Part shown: one piece after another, positions 5,900 through 14,678 of the stretch
Numbering within the stretch: the stretch's first letter is position 1
How the letters are laid out: each line of letters starts with the position of its first letter
Assembly: GCA_947258635.1 (NCBI GenBank)
Contig: CAMYJM010000018.1
Span: 1 to 14,678 of the forward strand
Origin: an uncultured Acidimicrobiaceae bacterium
GTDB lineage: Bacteria; Actinomycetota; Acidimicrobiia; Spongiisociales; UBA5794
DNA: 14,678 nucleotides
Direction: 5' to 3'
Translations under genes and position numbers: made by a program
The notes under the pieces: generated by a model
What the model saw: the letters and a program-made list of their open reading frames with translations, nothing else
Told to the model about the DNA's origin: nothing
Databases searched by the model: none

Positions 5900-6034
5900 G
5901 AACCCGCAGTTCCTGACCTCGCCTCCCGCGCCTCCCTACCCGCGAGTCGGCGTCGCATCAGGACAGGAACGGGCACTGCCGAGACGACGTCACCTCGGTC
6001 GCGCACCTTCGTCGGCGTTCCGGCACCTGAACCG

Positions 6035-7732
6035 CTACGGGCTCATCTCGTAAGCATCGCGCTTGGCGTGCACCTGGGTGGTCCAGACCCGGTCGGTGCG
6101 CTCAACGTCGTCGGCGGGCCGGCGAATCATCCGGATGCAGTACTCGGCCTGCTCCTTGGAGGTGCCGGCCTTGCCGTGCAACTGGGTGGCGAAACGGGCG
6201 AAATCACGCACGAACACGTCGAACACCTGGTCGATCACATCGGACTCTGTCCCGTAGATCTCGGCGTTCTCCAGGAAGAGCTGACCATAGACGACGAGTG
6301 TGAAGATCTCGCCTAGCGCCAGCAGGAAATCGGTGTCCCTGGTCTGAGCCTCGTCGGGAGTCGCCGCGACCAGCATCTCTTTGAGCACGTCGATCTGGTC
6401 CCGGAAGATCCCGACGTTGGGCAGGTCGTGGCGGGCGAAAACGGCCGCGTAATCGTGGAAACGGATCTTCGACAACCCCTTGGTGGGGCCCTGGTCGAAA
6501 AGGAAGTCGTCGTTGGCGGCGTCGTTGCGTTGCGGCACCGGCGGCAACTCGGCCGGGGCGAAGAAGTAGTTCTTCATGAACTTGAGGATGAGTGCGATGT
6601 TGACGTGGACGGTGCCCTCCAGCTTGGGCAGGGCCCGGATATCGCGGGCGGCCATCTCGAAGTAGGTGTTCTTCTCGAAGCCCTTAGCGGCGATCACGTC
6701 CCACATGTGATTGATGACCTCCTCCCCCTGGGTGGTCACCTTCATCTTCACAACCGGGTTGTACAGCAGATAGCGGCGATCCTCGGCAGTTGCCGAGCGC
6801 ATGTAATCGGCGGCGCGCAGCGCCACCAGCTTCATGGCGACGAGGCGGGCGTAGGCATCGGTGAACAGTGCCTTGGCGTGGGGGAAGTCCGTGACCGCCA
6901 TGCCGTAGAGCCGGCGGTGGGCGGCGTGATGGATCGCCTCGTAGAAGGCGTGGGTGCAGATCCCGATCGATGCCCAGCCGAGGTTGTACTTGCCGATATT
7001 GACGGTGTTGAGAGCGGCGTCCCAGGCGGCGTCGCCTCGCACCAAGATGTCGGCGTCAGTGACCGGGTAGTCGGCCAGCTCGAACTCGGCAACGTAATTC
7101 TGGGAGTGGACCACGTTCTGCTTGCAGTCGAATCCGGGGCGGGCCGGGTCGACGGCGAAGAAGCAGTATTCCCCGGTGTCGGTCAGCCTGCCGAAGGTAG
7201 AGATGAGGCCCGCGGCGTTGGCGTTGCCGATGTAGTACTTGGACCCGTTCGCCCGATACGAGCCATCACCGCTCGGCTCGAGGGTCATCTCCGACGAATA
7301 GAGGTCGGCGCCGTGGGCCTGCTCAGAGAGACCGAAGGCGAAAATGGCGCCGTCGCGAAGGAGTTCGGCGGTCTTCTCCTTGACCGCTTCGTTGTCCGAC
7401 ATCCAGATGGGCCCGAGGCCGAGGACCGTGACCTGCCATGTGTACCAGTACTGCAGGCCGTAGAACCCGAGGATCTCGCCGAACTCACAGTTGCGCCAGG
7501 TGTCCCAGCGGGCATCAGCCGCGCCGTAGCCGGCAGGCGTGCACATGGTGGCGAAGATGCCCTCGGCGGCAACGAAGTCGAGGAAGTCCTGGTACCAGAC
7601 CGCAGCGTGATCGTCCTCTTTGAGCCGGGCTTTGCCCTTGGATTCGAAGAACTCGATGGTCTGAAGCATCACCTCCCGGGAACGCTCGTCGGGATAGAAC
7701 CGGTCATGGCTGTTCGGGTTCAAGAGAGTCAT
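6035..7732 (-). CDS. Acyl-CoA dehydrogenase (long form, about 565 residues)
   Basis: 565 residues from the ATG at 7732 (protein begins MTLLNPNSHD); a frame extension to 7765 gives only a Pro-rich tail. It is an FAD enzyme that oxidises an acyl-CoA to the enoyl-CoA in fatty-acid or side-chain breakdown. The flavin-contact strand FAFGLSEQAHGADLY (131-145) replaces the common T-E-x-G-x-G-S-D pattern. Then come GSKYYIGNANAAG, a helical domain with NLGWASIGICTHAFYEA, and RDIRALPKLEGTVHVN, in which E372 stands where many family members carry the catalytic Glu (E-G-T). About 190 residues follow E372, longer than the 380-residue standard enzymes, so this belongs to a long-type subgroup. It faces the lipoprotein gene across a 135-base convergent gap. 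A TANNNT box upstream suggests leaderless expression. Substrate chain length cannot be told. Confidence 0.9.
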   Translation of the reverse strand: MTLLNPNSHDRFYPDERSREVMLQTIEFFESKGKARLKEDDHAAVWYQDFLDFVAAEGIFATMCTPAGYGAADARWDTWRNCEFGEILGFYGLQYWYTWQVTVLGLGPIWMSDNEAVKEKTAELLRDGAIFAFGLSEQAHGADLYSSEMTLEPSGDGSYRANGSKYYIGNANAAGLISTFGRLTDTGEYCFFAVDPARPGFDCKQNVVHSQNYVAEFELADYPVTDADILVRGDAAWDAALNTVNIGKYNLGWASIGICTHAFYEAIHHAAHRRLYGMAVTDFPHAKALFTDAYARLVAMKLVALRAADYMRSATAEDRRYLLYNPVVKMKVTTQGEEVINHMWDVIAAKGFEKNTYFEMAARDIRALPKLEGTVHVNIALILKFMKNYFFAPAELPPVPQRNDAANDDFLFDQGPTKGLSKIRFHDYAAVFARHDLPNVGIFRDQIDVLKEMLVAATPDEAQTRDTDFLLALGEIFTLVVYGQLFLENAEIYGTESDVIDQVFDVFVRDFARFATQLHGKAGTSKEQAEYCIRMIRRPADDVERTDRVWTTQVHAKRDAYEMSP

Positions 7733-7739
7733 GGAGCTA

Positions 7740-7745
7740 AGGATA
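7740..7745 (-). promoter_or_regulatory. Candidate -10 box for a leaderless acyl-CoA dehydrogenase transcript
   Basis: Read on the minus strand, TATCCT (7745 to 7740) is a TANNNT box followed by seven bases and the ATG at 7732. No Shine-Dalgarno sequence precedes that ATG, so transcription probably begins at or next to the start codon. No -35 is visible. Confidence 0.5.
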
Positions 7746-7752
7746 CCGGGCG

Positions 7753-7782
7753 GGGGCGGGGCCATCGTCTCGGGGCCGCCCC
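7753..7782 (-). terminator. Possible GC stem-loop after the universal stress protein gene
   Basis: GGGGCGG (7753-7759) and CCGCCCC (7776-7782) form a perfect seven-base stem with a 16-base loop, beginning four bases after the stress-protein stop. It is the only candidate terminator for the ATPase/stress-protein transcript. It lacks a U tract and overlaps the promoter area of the next gene, so the call is weak. Confidence 0.3.
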
Positions 7783-7786
7783 ATCC

Positions 7787-8653
7787 TCAGCAGGTCACTA
7801 CCACGGCGGGACAGGACGCCCGCGTTGCCACGTAGTGCGAGGTTGAGCCAACGAGAAGCGCCGCGACCGAGCCCAGCCCCCGCGACCCCACGACGATCAG
7901 CTCGGCGGTTGCAGACTCCTCGACGAGAGTTGCGCCCACAGGTCCCACCGCCACGCGCATTGCCAGATCTACATCCGTCCCGGACGCGCTCTTCTCGAGG
8001 ATCCGGCCAAGTTCCTCCTCGGCCCTCACCTTGGCCTTTTCATCATCGGCCGGGACGAGCCAGGCAACTTCGCCGTTCACCTGGGTGAACACGCCCGTGA
8101 CGGCGCGCACTCCCAACCCGAAGATCTCGGCATGCCGGATGGCCCAATCGATGGCCGCCAGCGAAGACTCAGACCCGTCTACCCCGACGACGATATCCGG
8201 CGAGGTGTCGGCCGCGCGGTCTTCCCACGACGTCGGTACGATGACGACCGGGCAGATCGCATCGCTGAGCACCTTGTGAACCACACCACCCATGGTGTGC
8301 GGCCCCCAGCGCGTGTGCCCGTGCCTGCCCAGGACAATCAGCGAAGCGTCCTTCTGTCTCGCTACGGAGAGCACAGCCGCGGCAGCGGAGTCTTCCACCA
8401 GCACCGGTTCATATTCAACTGCCGCCCGCCGCAACGGCTCCGACCAAGGCCCGGCGAGTTCCTCCTTGACGAGTGAAACGAGTACCTCACTCTCGAGAGG
8501 GGGGATCGAAAACATGTGCTCCAGGAGCGGAGCCAGGCCATGGACGAGGGCTACTTCGGCCCCACAGGTGCCGGCGATCTGCGCGGCCCAGCCCGTCGCG
8601 GCCAGTGACCCCGGCGAGCCATCCGCTCCGACGATGATTCGGCCGTAAACCAT
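7787..8653 (-). CDS. Universal stress protein with two UspA domains
   Basis: 288 residues, the usual size for a tandem UspA protein. Domain 1 (about 1-141) begins YGRIIVGADGS, and domain 2 (about 153-288) begins DIVVGVDGSESSLAAIDWA. The nucleotide-binding signature G-x2-G-x9-G-S/T is perfect in domain 2 (G256, G259, G269, S270). In domain 1 it ends in Gly (G109, G112, G122, G123), so that site may bind ATP poorly. Tandem Usps are cytoplasmic ATP-binding stress and dormancy proteins, abundant in actinobacteria. The start at 8653 has AAAGGAGA seven bases upstream. The gene begins 30 bases after the ATPase B gene on the same strand with no terminator between, so it is probably read with the ATPase operon, in the position normally held by the D-subunit gene. 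Confidence 0.92.
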   Translation of the reverse strand: MVYGRIIVGADGSPGSLAATGWAAQIAGTCGAEVALVHGLAPLLEHMFSIPPLESEVLVSLVKEELAGPWSEPLRRAAVEYEPVLVEDSAAAAVLSVARQKDASLIVLGRHGHTRWGPHTMGGVVHKVLSDAICPVVIVPTSWEDRAADTSPDIVVGVDGSESSLAAIDWAIRHAEIFGLGVRAVTGVFTQVNGEVAWLVPADDEKAKVRAEEELGRILEKSASGTDVDLAMRVAVGPVGATLVEESATAELIVVGSRGLGSVAALLVGSTSHYVATRASCPAVVVTC

Positions 8654-8683
8654 TCTCGTCTCCTTTGGGCCTCGCTTCTGATG

Positions 8684-10125
<1,442 letters not shown>

Positions 10126-10129
<4 letters not shown>

Positions 10130-11874
10130 ACAGCTTCCACCTCCTCGATGAGGCGGGTCTCGAGCTCCCTGGCGCGCGCCGCGACCTCTTCCGGCGGCCA
10201 GTTGCGCATTCGGGCGACGTCGGCAAACACGGGAAGCGACATCAGCAGGTCGGGCTCGGCTCCCTCCTGCACCGCTCGCTGCGTCGTCTCGTGAGCCAGC
10301 CGAATGATGCGCATCATCTCGTACTGCTTGTCGAGGGAGCAGCACGCATCGACCACATCGAACGCCGATTGCTGGAGGAAGTCTTCTCGCAACATCCGCC
10401 CTATCAAGAAGACGATTCGCTCGGTTGGGGCGAGCACATCGGCGCCCATGAGCTGCACGACACTCTGCAGCTGTTCCTCCTGCTGCAGCAGCTCCAGCGC
10501 CCAGCGCCGTTGCCGCTCCCAGTCGATCGCCACATGCTGGCCGAACCAGGCGCCGAGGTCGTAGAGGGTGAAGCTGCGGGTCCAATGGATCGCGGGGAAA
10601 TGGCGGCGGCGGGCCAAATCCGTGTCGAGCGCCCAGAAGACGCCGGCGAGACGCATGCTGTACTGCGTCACCGGTTCGGAGAAATCGGCACCGGGCGGCG
10701 AGACGGCTCCAACCACGGTCACCGACCCTTCGCGGTCGCCGCCGAGGCAGCGGACGGCCCCGGCCCGTTCGTAGAATTCGGCCAGGCGGGACGGGAGATA
10801 CGCGGGGAAGCCCTCTTCGCCCGGCATCTCCTCGAGCCGGCCCGACACCTCGCGCAGCGCCTCGGCCCAGCGGCTGGTCGAGTCGGCGAGCACCAGGACG
10901 TCGTATCCCTGATCGCGGTAGTACTCGGCAATCGTCATGCCGGTGTAGATGCTCGCCTCGCGCGCCGCGACGGGCATATTCGAGGTGTTGGCAATGAGGA
11001 TCGTTCGTTCCATGAGTGGTCCGCCCGTTCGCGGATCGCTCAGCTCGGGGAACTCCTTGAGTACGTCTGTGAGCTCATTGCCACGTTCACCGCATCCGAT
11101 GTACACGATCACGTCGGCGGCCGCCCAGCGCGCCAGCGACTGCTCCTGGACGGTCTTGCCCGTCCCGAACCCGCCGGGAATCGTGGTCGTCCCGCCTCGG
11201 GCGACCGGGAAGAGGGTGTCGATGACTCGCTGGCCGGTGATGAGCGGTTGGTCGGGGTCCAGCCGCCGCGCTATCGGGCGCCGCTCGCGCACCGGCCACC
11301 GACGCATCATTGGAACCGGTTGGTCATCGATCCAGACCACCGGCTGGTCGATTGTCGCCTCCCCGGCCTGCACCTGAGTGACGGTTCCGCGCATTCGCGG
11401 CGGAACGAGGATGCGGTGCTCGAGTATGGCGGTCTCGGGTACCGTTCCCAGCAGTGCCCCGGGCTCGACGATGTCGCCTACTGCTACCGCCGGCGCGAAG
11501 TCCCAGCGCCGGTCCCGCGGGAGCGCAGGGATCTCAACCCCTCTCCGGATGAACGGCTCGCCGAACGGCCGGCCGTCCTTGATGGCCAGCGGCGGCAACG
11601 GCCTCTGGATTCCGTCGAAAACCTGCCCGAGTAGGCCGGGCCCGAGCTCCACCTGCAATGGCACGCCCGTGTCCTCGACGACAGAGCCGGTCTGTAGTCC
11701 GGACGTCTCCTCGTAGACCTGGATCACAGCGTCCTCGCCGTCGAGACGGATCACTTCACCGATGAGGCGGCGCTTGCCGACCCGCACGAGGCTGTAGAGC
11801 CGGGCCTCGTCGAGGCCGGTGGCGACGACGACCGGCCCCGCCACCCGCACCGTGCTACCCGATGTGGCACTCAT
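10126..11874 (-). CDS. ntpA: V/A-type ATP synthase/ATPase catalytic subunit A
   Basis: 582 residues, full length. The order is an N-terminal barrel (1-70), the A-specific insert (about 110-200, including TAILEHRILVPPRMRGTV), and the nucleotide-binding domain. That domain has the P-loop GGFGTGKT (234-241) and the catalytic-Glu loop CGERGNELTDVL (260-271), followed by LADSTSRWAEALREVSGRLE and the helical C-terminal domain. Most relatives have GPFGSGKT, so Pro and Ser are replaced by Gly and Thr, while the essential Lys-Thr is kept and activity is expected. The enzyme couples ATP hydrolysis or synthesis to ion flow. The ATG overlaps the stop of the F gene (ATGA) and has GAGGA just upstream. The stop overlaps the B start. 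Very sure. Confidence 0.97.
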
Positions 11875-12212
11875 TCGTCCTCGCCTTCGCCGAAGCTGAT
11901 CCGATAGCCGATGGCCCGTTGCAGCAGCGACGCCAGGCGGGCCCGGTGATCCATCGCCTCGGTGCCGACCACTCCCAGCGGCACCGCCACGACGACCGGG
12001 GCCACGGAATCCTCGTACGCCCGCCTGGTGGCCGGCTCGAGGGCGTCGAAGAACGGGGCGAACACGCCGATCACGCCCACTTCGGGATCCGCACGGAGTC
12101 GCTCCAGGGCAGCTTCCGTCGCCGCGGCGTCGTCGACGGCAACCACATCGGTTCCCGCCAGCCGGAAACCAACGGCCAGCTCACGCGGCGCCACCATCGT
12201 CAATCGTGCCAT
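11871..12212 (-). CDS. ntpG: V/A-type ATPase subunit F (central-stalk; NtpG in Enterococcus naming)
   Basis: 113 residues, the usual small size. It begins MARLTMVAPRELAVGFRLAG; the GFRLAG (15-20) with its following alternating strand/helix pattern (VVAVDD, IGVFAPFF, VVVAVPLG) is the Rossmann-like F-subunit fold. The C-terminal helix (ARLASLLQRAIGYRISF) would lie along the rotor shaft. F binds subunit D in the central stalk and tunes ATPase activity, which makes the absence of a D gene downstream notable. It starts seven bases after the C-gene stop with a weak ribosome site, so it may rely on translational coupling, and it ends overlapping the A start. The chain is weakly conserved in general, so position in the operon adds weight. 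Confidence 0.9.
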   Translation of the reverse strand: MARLTMVAPRELAVGFRLAGTDVVAVDDAAATEAALERLRADPEVGVIGVFAPFFDALEPATRRAYEDSVAPVVVAVPLGVVGTEAMDHRARLASLLQRAIGYRISFGEGEDE

Positions 12213-12219
12213 CGGGAAC

Positions 12220-13290
12220 TCACTGCAGAATCACCAGCTCCTCTTCGATTTGTTCAGGCGATACGCCGCCGGCGATGCCGGCCCCGATCGTGCGCAGGTT
12301 GGCGACCTCATTCTCCTTGGCCCACACGTACGCCAGTGGCACCCCCGGCCCAAGCGGGTCGGTGGTCGCGGACATACTCGCGGCCCGTCGCGTCATCGTC
12401 TCGTCGAGTTCGTCCATGAGCACCGCCAAGTCGCCCGACTCGGTCCATCGCTCGAGAGCCGGCCGCCAACTCGGGTGCAGCGGCGCTTCCAGGACGATGG
12501 CGACGGCGGCCGATCGGTCTTCGGACTGCGCCGCCCCCGTCCAAACCGGCACCGGTACCGCGCCCCCCGGGAGGAACCACTCGGCCGTCTCCAGCGCGTC
12601 CCAGTCCTGGCCGTCTGATCTCGCTTCACGCAAGCGGAGCGCAACCAGCAGGTTGGCCTGATCGATCTCGGCGCGGAGAACCCGAGCAACCTCGGGCTCG
12701 ACATCGCGCAACGCCAGACGCAAGTGATCCGCCGCGGCCCGGTCCAAGGCCCGTTCGAGTGCCTGAAGATCAGCCGACAGCTCGAAGCTCCGCAGGCCTG
12801 CGGACACTGCGTGAGCCGTTGTCGATGTCGGAACCCCCCAGGAGACCATCAGCTCGACCGTTGGGCGAAGTCCCGGTTGACCGGCCAGTTCACCCAGAAC
12901 CTCCTCGCCGACCGCCCCCGCCGGCACCAGCACGGCGCGAATCTCGTCCGGACCGGCCCGCGCATACTGGCCGCGCAAGATCGTGCGGACGTTGCGAAGA
13001 TCCCACCGTCCAACGACGAGCTTCACGGGCACGGCCGCGGCGCCCTCGTACCATGTGACCAGCTCTCGCAGCGTTCTGGCCAGGTTCGCCCGCAGCGCCT
13101 CGTACAGCAGCCGCGTGCCGCGATATCGCGGCGTGGCCGTCACGACGTCCGGTCGGTACGGCGTGTCGCTCAGCGCCGCCAGCAGCCGATCCGTATCGAG
13201 GATCACGAGTTCTTGATATCGAGCCAGGTTGAGCAGGTCACCCCGGCGGGCCCGCACCCGCGCGTTGCCGTACTCGTACCCCGCGCTCAC
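12220..13290 (-). CDS. ntpC: V/A-type ATPase subunit C (d/AC39 type)
   Basis: 356 residues, the normal length of the funnel-shaped all-helical subunit that joins the central stalk to the membrane c-ring. The N-terminus YEYGNARVRARRGDLL (5-20) is the family opening (YGN-x-R-x-R). VPVKLVVGRWDLRNVRTILRG matches the repeated W-D-x-x-N-hydrophobic motif of the fold, and NEVANLRTIGAGIAGG near the C-terminus matches the last such repeat (E-x-x-N-L-R-x-I). It starts with GTG, which overlaps the E-gene stop (GTGA), and a CAGGAG ribosome site is seven bases upstream. The chain is unusually Arg/Ala-rich, as expected from the base composition. It forms part of the same transcription unit. Confidence 0.93.
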   Translation of the reverse strand: MSAGYEYGNARVRARRGDLLNLARYQELVILDTDRLLAALSDTPYRPDVVTATPRYRGTRLLYEALRANLARTLRELVTWYEGAAAVPVKLVVGRWDLRNVRTILRGQYARAGPDEIRAVLVPAGAVGEEVLGELAGQPGLRPTVELMVSWGVPTSTTAHAVSAGLRSFELSADLQALERALDRAAADHLRLALRDVEPEVARVLRAEIDQANLLVALRLREARSDGQDWDALETAEWFLPGGAVPVPVWTGAAQSEDRSAAVAIVLEAPLHPSWRPALERWTESGDLAVLMDELDETMTRRAASMSATTDPLGPGVPLAYVWAKENEVANLRTIGAGIAGGVSPEQIEEELVILQ

Positions 13291-13892
13291 GTCGATTCTC
13301 CTGCCTGAGCCCGCTCAATGAGCCCGGGGATGAGAATGCCGACCTGGCGGCGCAGATCGCTCTCGGCCCGTTGGAGTCGCTCTTCGAGCGTGTTGCGGAC
13401 GAACACTCCTCTGCCGTCGTGCGCCACGACCCCTCCCCAACACACGAGCGAAGGCTGGATCTTCGCGAGGCCGAGATCAACCATGGTCTTCTCCACCAGC
13501 TCCTCATCGCGGGGATCCACCAACACCGCTTCGAGGGCTCTGAGAAATGCCGCGCACTCTCTCACCAGGGCCGCCAGCGTCTCGGGATATGCCGGGTCTT
13601 CTCGGTAGCGTGCCAGCCGGTCCTTGGCCAGGCCGAGAACCTCCTGGAAAACGCCTTCGCGGGCAGCCTGGAGGCGTCGCTGGACATACAAGTCGGCCCG
13701 ATGCCGGATGACGTCGCTCTCGCTGGATAGCTCTTCATCACGCGCCGCGCTGGCCTCGGCTTCCGCCTGCCTCGCGTCCTCGCGAGCAGACCGCATGACG
13801 GCGGCGACGGCCGCGTCGCGCTCGGCAGCTATCAAGGCCGCTTCTTCATCGCCGTCCCGGCGGAGCGCCTCCAGGATGTCGGTGAGGGCCAC
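13287..13892 (-). CDS. ntpE: V/A-type ATPase subunit E (peripheral stalk)
   Basis: 201 residues, typical of subunit E. The first half (about 15-95) is a long charged Ala/Glu/Arg helix that would form the coiled coil with the G/H-type stalk subunit. The C-terminal head has the family signature GGVVAHDGRGVFVRNTLEER (153-172), ending in the helix QRAESDLRRQVGILIPGL. It clamps the A3B3 head to the membrane part as a stator. The start is GTG at 13892, directly abutting the K-gene stop (TAA), with GGAGGG inside the last K codons. Its coiled-coil partner is not encoded in the window and would normally lie upstream of subunit I. Confidence 0.94.
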   Translation of the reverse strand: MALTDILEALRRDGDEEAALIAAERDAAVAAVMRSAREDARQAEAEASAARDEELSSESDVIRHRADLYVQRRLQAAREGVFQEVLGLAKDRLARYREDPAYPETLAALVRECAAFLRALEAVLVDPRDEELVEKTMVDLGLAKIQPSLVCWGGVVAHDGRGVFVRNTLEERLQRAESDLRRQVGILIPGLIERAQAGEST

Positions 13893-14114
13893 TTACCCTC
13901 CGAGGATGAAGATGATCATGGATGCGACCGCGAAGCCCAGGATCACGAGCGTCTCCGGAATCGCCACCATGAGGATCACGCGACCGATCATCTCGGGCTT
14001 CTCCGCAATCGCACCGATCCCGGCCGAGCCGATGCGGGCCTGGGCCAGACCGGTACCGATGGCCGCCAGACCCACCGCGATCCCGGCTCCGATTCCCAAC
14101 AGCCCCGTTTCCAT
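13893..14114 (-). CDS. ntpK: V/A-type ATPase c-ring proteolipid (subunit K/L), single-hairpin form
   Basis: 73 residues forming two membrane helices (about 4-36 and 43-71) joined by the polar loop AEKPEM. It is the short c-type with one ion-binding carboxylate per hairpin, not the doubled 16-kDa type of Enterococcus. The ion site is E54 in AIPETLVILGF, with T55 next to it and Q25 (in GTGLAQARIG) on helix 1. The closest sequence in my memory is the Thermus V-ATPase L subunit (GTG-x-AQARIG...PETLVIFG), but without its N-terminal leader. The ATG at 14114 has a strong GAGAGGAGAGGA ribosome site; high expression is expected because about ten or more copies form the ring. It lies 16 bases after the I gene. 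Confidence 0.96.
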   Translation of the reverse strand: METGLLGIGAGIAVGLAAIGTGLAQARIGSAGIGAIAEKPEMIGRVILMVAIPETLVILGFAVASMIIFILGG

Positions 14115-14130
14115 ATTCCTCTCCTCTCAA

Positions 14131-14678
14131 TCAGACTTCAATGGCCATGCGGGCAGGGACGGCCGTTGCGGGCTCCGCCGCCAGCGTGGCGCCGAAGGGT
14201 GCGAACGGTTCCCCGCCCGGCTCATAGAACTTGTCGAAAAACTCGACGTAGTGCAGGCGGAGTGCCTGGATCGTCGGGCTGAATGTGCCGAGAGCCAGGT
14301 TCAGAACATGAAAGAGCGCCGCGATCACGAGGCCGAGAGCAAGCGGGGCCGCCGCACCCAGCTCGTTGGCCACCCGAGCGAGGAATACCGAGGCCAGGCC
14401 GATTGCGGCGATACGCAGATACGACAGGACGTTGCTGACGAGGCCGATCAAGTCCAGTGGCCCCATGACGAGGCCGAGCGGCCACTGCAGCGAGATCAGA
14501 ACAGCCAACGCCACAACAACGACGACCACTGAAGGAGTCATCATTCCGCTCGGCAGTCGATCCGCAGCCGCTCCAGCCAGCACGAACAGGGCGCACAGCG
14601 CCGCCAGCATCGCGGCTCGCTCGCCAAGGAGACGGCGATTGGCGGCGTGGGCTGCGGCCCAGATACCCAGCAGAAGGC
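14131..14678 (-). CDS. ntpI: V/A-type ATPase membrane subunit I (a subunit), C-terminal part, truncated by window end
   Basis: The last 181 residues are present; the N-terminal stalk-contact domain and first membrane helices lie beyond 14678. What remains shows three or four hydrophobic helices, including SYLRIAAIGLASVFLARVAN with the conserved Arg of SYLR that faces the c-ring Glu during ion transfer. The family ending follows: FHVLNLALGTFSPTIQALRLHYVEFFDKFYE, with its GGEPFAPF motif. It then runs through a short Ala/Glu/Pro-rich tail (about 24 residues). It is the first visible gene of the operon. The promoter and any gene for the G/H stalk subunit must be outside the window. Confidence 0.95.
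   Translation of the reverse strand, partial: LLLGIWAAAHAANRRLLGERAAMLAALCALFVLAGAAADRLPSGMMTPSVVVVVVALAVLISLQWPLGLVMGPLDLIGLVSNVLSYLRIAAIGLASVFLARVANELGAAAPLALGLVIAALFHVLNLALGTFSPTIQALRLHYVEFFDKFYEPGGEPFAPFGATLAAEPATAVPARMAIEV

Noticed and set aside
5909..5970. Inverted repeat GTTCCTG...CAGGAAC in the convergent gap as a bidirectional terminator
   Set aside because: Seven-base arms with a 48-base spacer and no T tracts. The 135-base gap 5900-6034 otherwise shows only weak short stems and no gene.
6428..7846. Long plus-strand open frame (about 470 codons) opposite the acyl-CoA dehydrogenase gene
   Set aside because: It reads as Gly/Val/Glu/Asp/His-rich composition with no domain sense. High GC at third positions opens antisense frames, and the minus-strand gene is unmistakable.
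10130..10585. N-terminal extension of subunit B by about 150 residues
   Set aside because: The frame is open over the A gene, but the ATG at 10129 has a ribosome site, overlaps the A stop as ATGA, and gives the normal B length. The upstream residues are Arg/Ala noise.
13893..14114. Firm prediction of Na+ coupling from the c subunit
   Set aside because: The Gln and Glu-Thr residues fit Na+-type sets, but I recall nearly the same residues in the H+-coupled Thermus enzyme, so sequence alone does not decide.

Overview
The window is dense, GC-rich bacterial DNA with short intergenic gaps. It has no rRNA, tRNA, CRISPR array, insertion sequence or phage gene that I can see. Codons are strongly G/C at third positions, two genes start 6-7 bases after a TANNNT box without a Shine-Dalgarno sequence (leaderless style), and one lipoprotein carries a Cys-Met-Arg...Asp-Pro repeat that I associate with actinobacteria. 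I infer a high-GC actinobacterium-like organism, possibly of the Acidimicrobiia type. That is an inference, not a measurement.

Left part (1-3818): a class III aminotransferase, cut by the window edge, is divergent from an Lrp/AsnC regulator. The AT-richer spacer between them holds three perfect inverted repeats. After the regulator come a MOSC-domain-like protein, an overlapping PuuB-like FAD amine/amino-acid oxidase, and a gamma-glutamylcyclotransferase-like protein with a probable TTG start. Together they look like an amino-acid or (gamma-glutamyl-)amine catabolic locus under Lrp control.

Middle part (3819-7732): a small secreted four-cysteine protein, a nested GC-rich inverted repeat, a very clear AMP nucleosidase of the short family, and a lipoprotein built from two tandem cysteine-paired units. 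A long acyl-CoA dehydrogenase converges on these from the minus strand.

Right part (7787-14678, minus strand): a tandem-domain universal stress protein sits 30 bases downstream of a V/A-type ATPase operon, read as I (partial)-K-E-C-F-A-B. Each junction is an overlap, an abutment or a short gap. The order matches the Enterococcus ntpIKECGAB and Thermus-type operons, but the rotor-shaft gene D, which usually follows B, is absent. The universal stress protein occupies its place. The peripheral-stalk partner of E (G/H type) would be expected upstream of I, outside the window.

I found no obviously new defence or mobile system. The points most worth following are the missing D subunit with the stress protein in its slot, the Lrp/MOSC/FAD-oxidase/cyclotransferase grouping, the duplicated-cysteine lipoprotein, and an 18-base direct repeat that links the nested hairpin to the start of the AMP nucleosidase gene.
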